Assembly (NCBI GenBank): GCA_031422555.1 | Contig: JANPLZ010000088.1 | Location: forward strand, 1 to 12,681 | Length of the DNA: 12,681 bases | Direction: 5' to 3' | DNA from: JANNAT01 sp031422555 | GTDB taxonomy: Bacteria > Pseudomonadota > Alphaproteobacteria > Rhodobacterales > Rhodobacteraceae | Shown here: piece after piece, positions 11,133 to 12,681 of the stretch | Position numbering within the stretch: position 1 is the first letter of the stretch | How the letters are laid out: every line of letters begins with the position of its first letter | Translations under genes and position numbers: made by a program | The notes under the pieces: generated by a model | Seen by the model: the letters and a program-made list of their open reading frames with translations, nothing else | Databases searched by the model: none | What the model was told of the DNA's origin: nothing

Positions 11133-12488
11133 ATGTCACAGATTCCAGATACCTCCGGATTCTCGCTTCAGGCGTTGGATTGGCGGCGGCCACGCGGCGC
11201 GGCTGCCCTGTCCGAAGTCAACCGGTCGATTGCGCTGCCGCCCGGCAGTTGGCGGCGCTTTGCCGCGTTTCTTGGCCCCGGTTATCTGGTGGCGGTCGGC
11301 TATATGGATCCCGGCAATTGGGCCACCAGCATCGCGGGCGGGTCAAAATTCGGCTACACCTTGTTGGTGGTGGCGCTGATTTCCAACCTGATGGCGATTG
11401 TGCTGCAATCTTTGTGCGCGCGCCTTGCCATCGCGTCGGGCCGTGATCTGGCGCAAGCCTGCCGCGATGCCTTTCCGCGCTGGGTGTCGCTGCCGCTGTG
11501 GGTGATGGCCGAACTGGCGATCATTGCCACCGATGTGGCCGAAGTGATCGGCACCGCAATCGGTTTGAACTTGTTGTTCGGCATTCCGCTGGAATTGGGG
11601 GTGCTGATCACGGCGCTGGACGTGTTTTTGATCCTTTGGCTGCAAAACAAGGGGTTCCGCTGGCTTGAGGCGTTTGTGATCACCTTGCTGGGGGTGATCG
11701 CGGTTTGCTTTTTCATCCAGATCGCCTTGGCCGATCCGGTCTGGGGCGATGTGATCAAGGGCTTTGCGCCAACCGTTGACATCGTGCGCAACCCGGAAAT
11801 GCTGTATCTGGCCTTGGGGATTTTGGGCGCGACGGTGATGCCGCACAATCTGTATCTGCACTCGGCCATCGTGCAAACCCGCGACTATGGCGACAGCCTG
11901 CCCGACAAACGTCAGGCCCTGCGCTTTGCCACGCTGGATTCGACCATTGCGCTGACCTTTGCGCTGTTCATCAATGCGTCAATCCTGATCCTTGCGGCGG
12001 CCAGTTTCAACGCCACCGGGCAAACCGGGGTCAGCCAGATTGAAGATGCGCATAAACTGCTGGGGCCGGTGTTGGGTGCGGGGTTTGCGCCGACGCTGTT
12101 TGCGATTGCACTGCTGGCCTGCGGGTTGAATTCAACCGTGACGGCAACACTGGCGGGTCAGGCAGTGATGGAAGGGTTTTTGCAAATTCGTCTTGCCCCG
12201 TGGTTGCGCCGACTGGTCACCCGCGCGATTGCGATTGTGCCAGCCGCCGGGGTGACGATCTTTTATGGCAGCGCTGGCACGGGCGAATTGCTGGTGCTGA
12301 CGCAAGTGATCTTGTCGCTGCAGCTGTCTTTCGCGGTGGTGCCGTTGGTGATGTTCACCACAAACCGGGCCAAGATGGGCGCGATGGTGGCCCCGCTTTG
12401 GCTGGGGCTGCTGGCGGCGCTGATTGCGGTGGTGATCGTGGTGCTGAACCTGAAACTGCTGGTCGATTTTTCGGGGCTGGCGGGCTAG
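11133..12488 (+). CDS. mntH: Nramp-family divalent metal (Mn2+) transporter
   Basis: The predicted 451-residue inner-membrane protein would import Mn2+ and related divalent metals, driven by protons. The two metal-binding signatures are intact: DPGN (D59-N62) in the first membrane helix and MPHNLYLHS (M236-S244) in the sixth. About eleven hydrophobic helices follow the LeuT-type Nramp layout, and a roughly 40-residue soluble N-terminus precedes the first. The length is slightly above the E. coli MntH. The ATG at 11133 has only a weak purine-rich ribosome-binding sequence, but upstream codons would run into the promoter. The gene diverges from rpiA, and the promoter carries a Fur-type operator, consistent with repression when metal is plentiful. 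Manganese is the likeliest physiological substrate by family and context, but iron or other metals cannot be excluded. Confidence 0.93.
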   Translation: MSQIPDTSGFSLQALDWRRPRGAAALSEVNRSIALPPGSWRRFAAFLGPGYLVAVGYMDPGNWATSIAGGSKFGYTLLVVALISNLMAIVLQSLCARLAIASGRDLAQACRDAFPRWVSLPLWVMAELAIIATDVAEVIGTAIGLNLLFGIPLELGVLITALDVFLILWLQNKGFRWLEAFVITLLGVIAVCFFIQIALADPVWGDVIKGFAPTVDIVRNPEMLYLALGILGATVMPHNLYLHSAIVQTRDYGDSLPDKRQALRFATLDSTIALTFALFINASILILAAASFNATGQTGVSQIEDAHKLLGPVLGAGFAPTLFAIALLACGLNSTVTATLAGQAVMEGFLQIRLAPWLRRLVTRAIAIVPAAGVTIFYGSAGTGELLVLTQVILSLQLSFAVVPLVMFTTNRAKMGAMVAPLWLGLLAALIAVVIVVLNLKLLVDFSGLAG

Positions 12489-12503
12489 GGTTTCGGGCTT
12501 CGA

Positions 12504-12546
12504 GTCAAAAGCGGGGGGTCAAAAGCAGGGGGTTTCACACCCCCCC
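12504..12546. repeat. Short tandem repeat and hairpin after the transporter gene
   Basis: A 14-bp unit GTCAAAAGCRGGGG occurs twice in tandem (12504-12517 and 12518-12531). The G run at its end (12528-12532) can pair with the C run at 12540-12546 across a loop TTTCACA, forming a terminator-like hairpin for the transporter gene. No T-tract follows; the sequence beyond is unreliable. Confidence 0.45.
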
Positions 12547-12570
12547 ACCCGAAAACACAAACCCAAAACG

Positions 12571-12681
12571 ACCCCCCCCCCCACTTAGATGCCCCCAAAA
12601 AAAAAAAAAAAAAACATAAAAAATTAATAAAAAAAAAAAAACCACAACAGAACCAAAAAAAAAAAAAACCCCAAAAAAAAA
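12571..12681. other. Low-complexity poly-C/poly-A contig end, probable sequencing artefact
   Basis: This stretch is dominated by homopolymers, for example 11 C at 12572-12582 and 18 A at 12597-12614, and is almost free of G. It is unlike the mixed, about 60% GC composition of everything before it. I see no gene or signal here. Confidence 0.8.

Noticed and set aside
12200..12619. An open frame that runs from inside the transporter gene into the homopolymer tail.
   Set aside because: It is an alternative frame of the transporter gene extended by unreliable sequence, ending in a lysine run from poly-A.
12597..12681. Poly-A stretches as a transposon tail or polyadenylation trace.
   Set aside because: No coding, inverted-repeat or target-site-duplication evidence; the simplest reading is low-quality contig end.

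Overview
The window looks like a Rhodobacterales (Roseobacter-type) alphaproteobacterial chromosome segment. I infer this from the moderately high GC content, the close match of one ferredoxin to the FdVI type known from Rhodobacter, the hflK-hflC-Do protease order, and the lengths of RpiA, HflC and the Nramp transporter. No tRNA, rRNA, CRISPR array, insertion sequence or phage gene is visible. Genes cover nearly all of it and no gene-free stretch exceeds about 250 bases.

Layout. Positions 1-606 (+) hold the C-terminal part of a Kdo transferase (waaA) that runs off the left edge. Positions 603-1727 (-) hold a histone-deacetylase-family deacetylase, tail to tail with waaA. Then come a small NUDIX hydrolase (1891-2367, +) and a DUF1178 protein (2452-2889, +). 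The DUF1178 gene is tail to tail with a two-gene minus-strand unit: an adrenodoxin-type [2Fe-2S] ferredoxin (3632-3955) and a secreted FG-GAP-repeat protein (2886-3632). A peptidoglycan-binding lipoprotein (4206-4751, +) follows. Next is a long minus-strand block, listed in transcription order from the right: rpiA (10210-10998), gor (8825-10207), hflK (7482-8699), hflC (6595-7482), terminator, and degP/Do protease (4823-6388), terminator. Finally an Nramp Mn/divalent-metal transporter (11133-12488, +) diverges from rpiA.

How the genes relate. waaA (LPS inner core), the peptidoglycan-binding lipoprotein, HflKC and the Do protease all concern the envelope and protein quality control. RpiA and glutathione reductase are adjacent and probably co-transcribed; RpiA belongs to the pentose-phosphate pathway that supplies NADPH and glutathione reductase uses NADPH. 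The metal transporter has a promoter-like TTGACA-N16-TAAATT element overlapped by a 7-1-7 Fur-family-type palindrome, which suggests metal-dependent repression.

I found no convincing undescribed multi-gene system; this is mainly a housekeeping region. The points most worth a second look are two in-frame short tandem repeats (a 15-bp unit in gor, a 12-bp unit in the pre-signal region of degP), a likely GTG start for degP, the operator over the metal-transporter promoter, competing inverted repeats in the leader of the lipoprotein gene, the unexplained coupling of ferredoxin with a periplasmic FG-GAP protein, and two 4-nt tail-to-tail stop overlaps. The last ~110 bases (poly-C and poly-A runs) look like unreliable contig-end sequence rather than biology.
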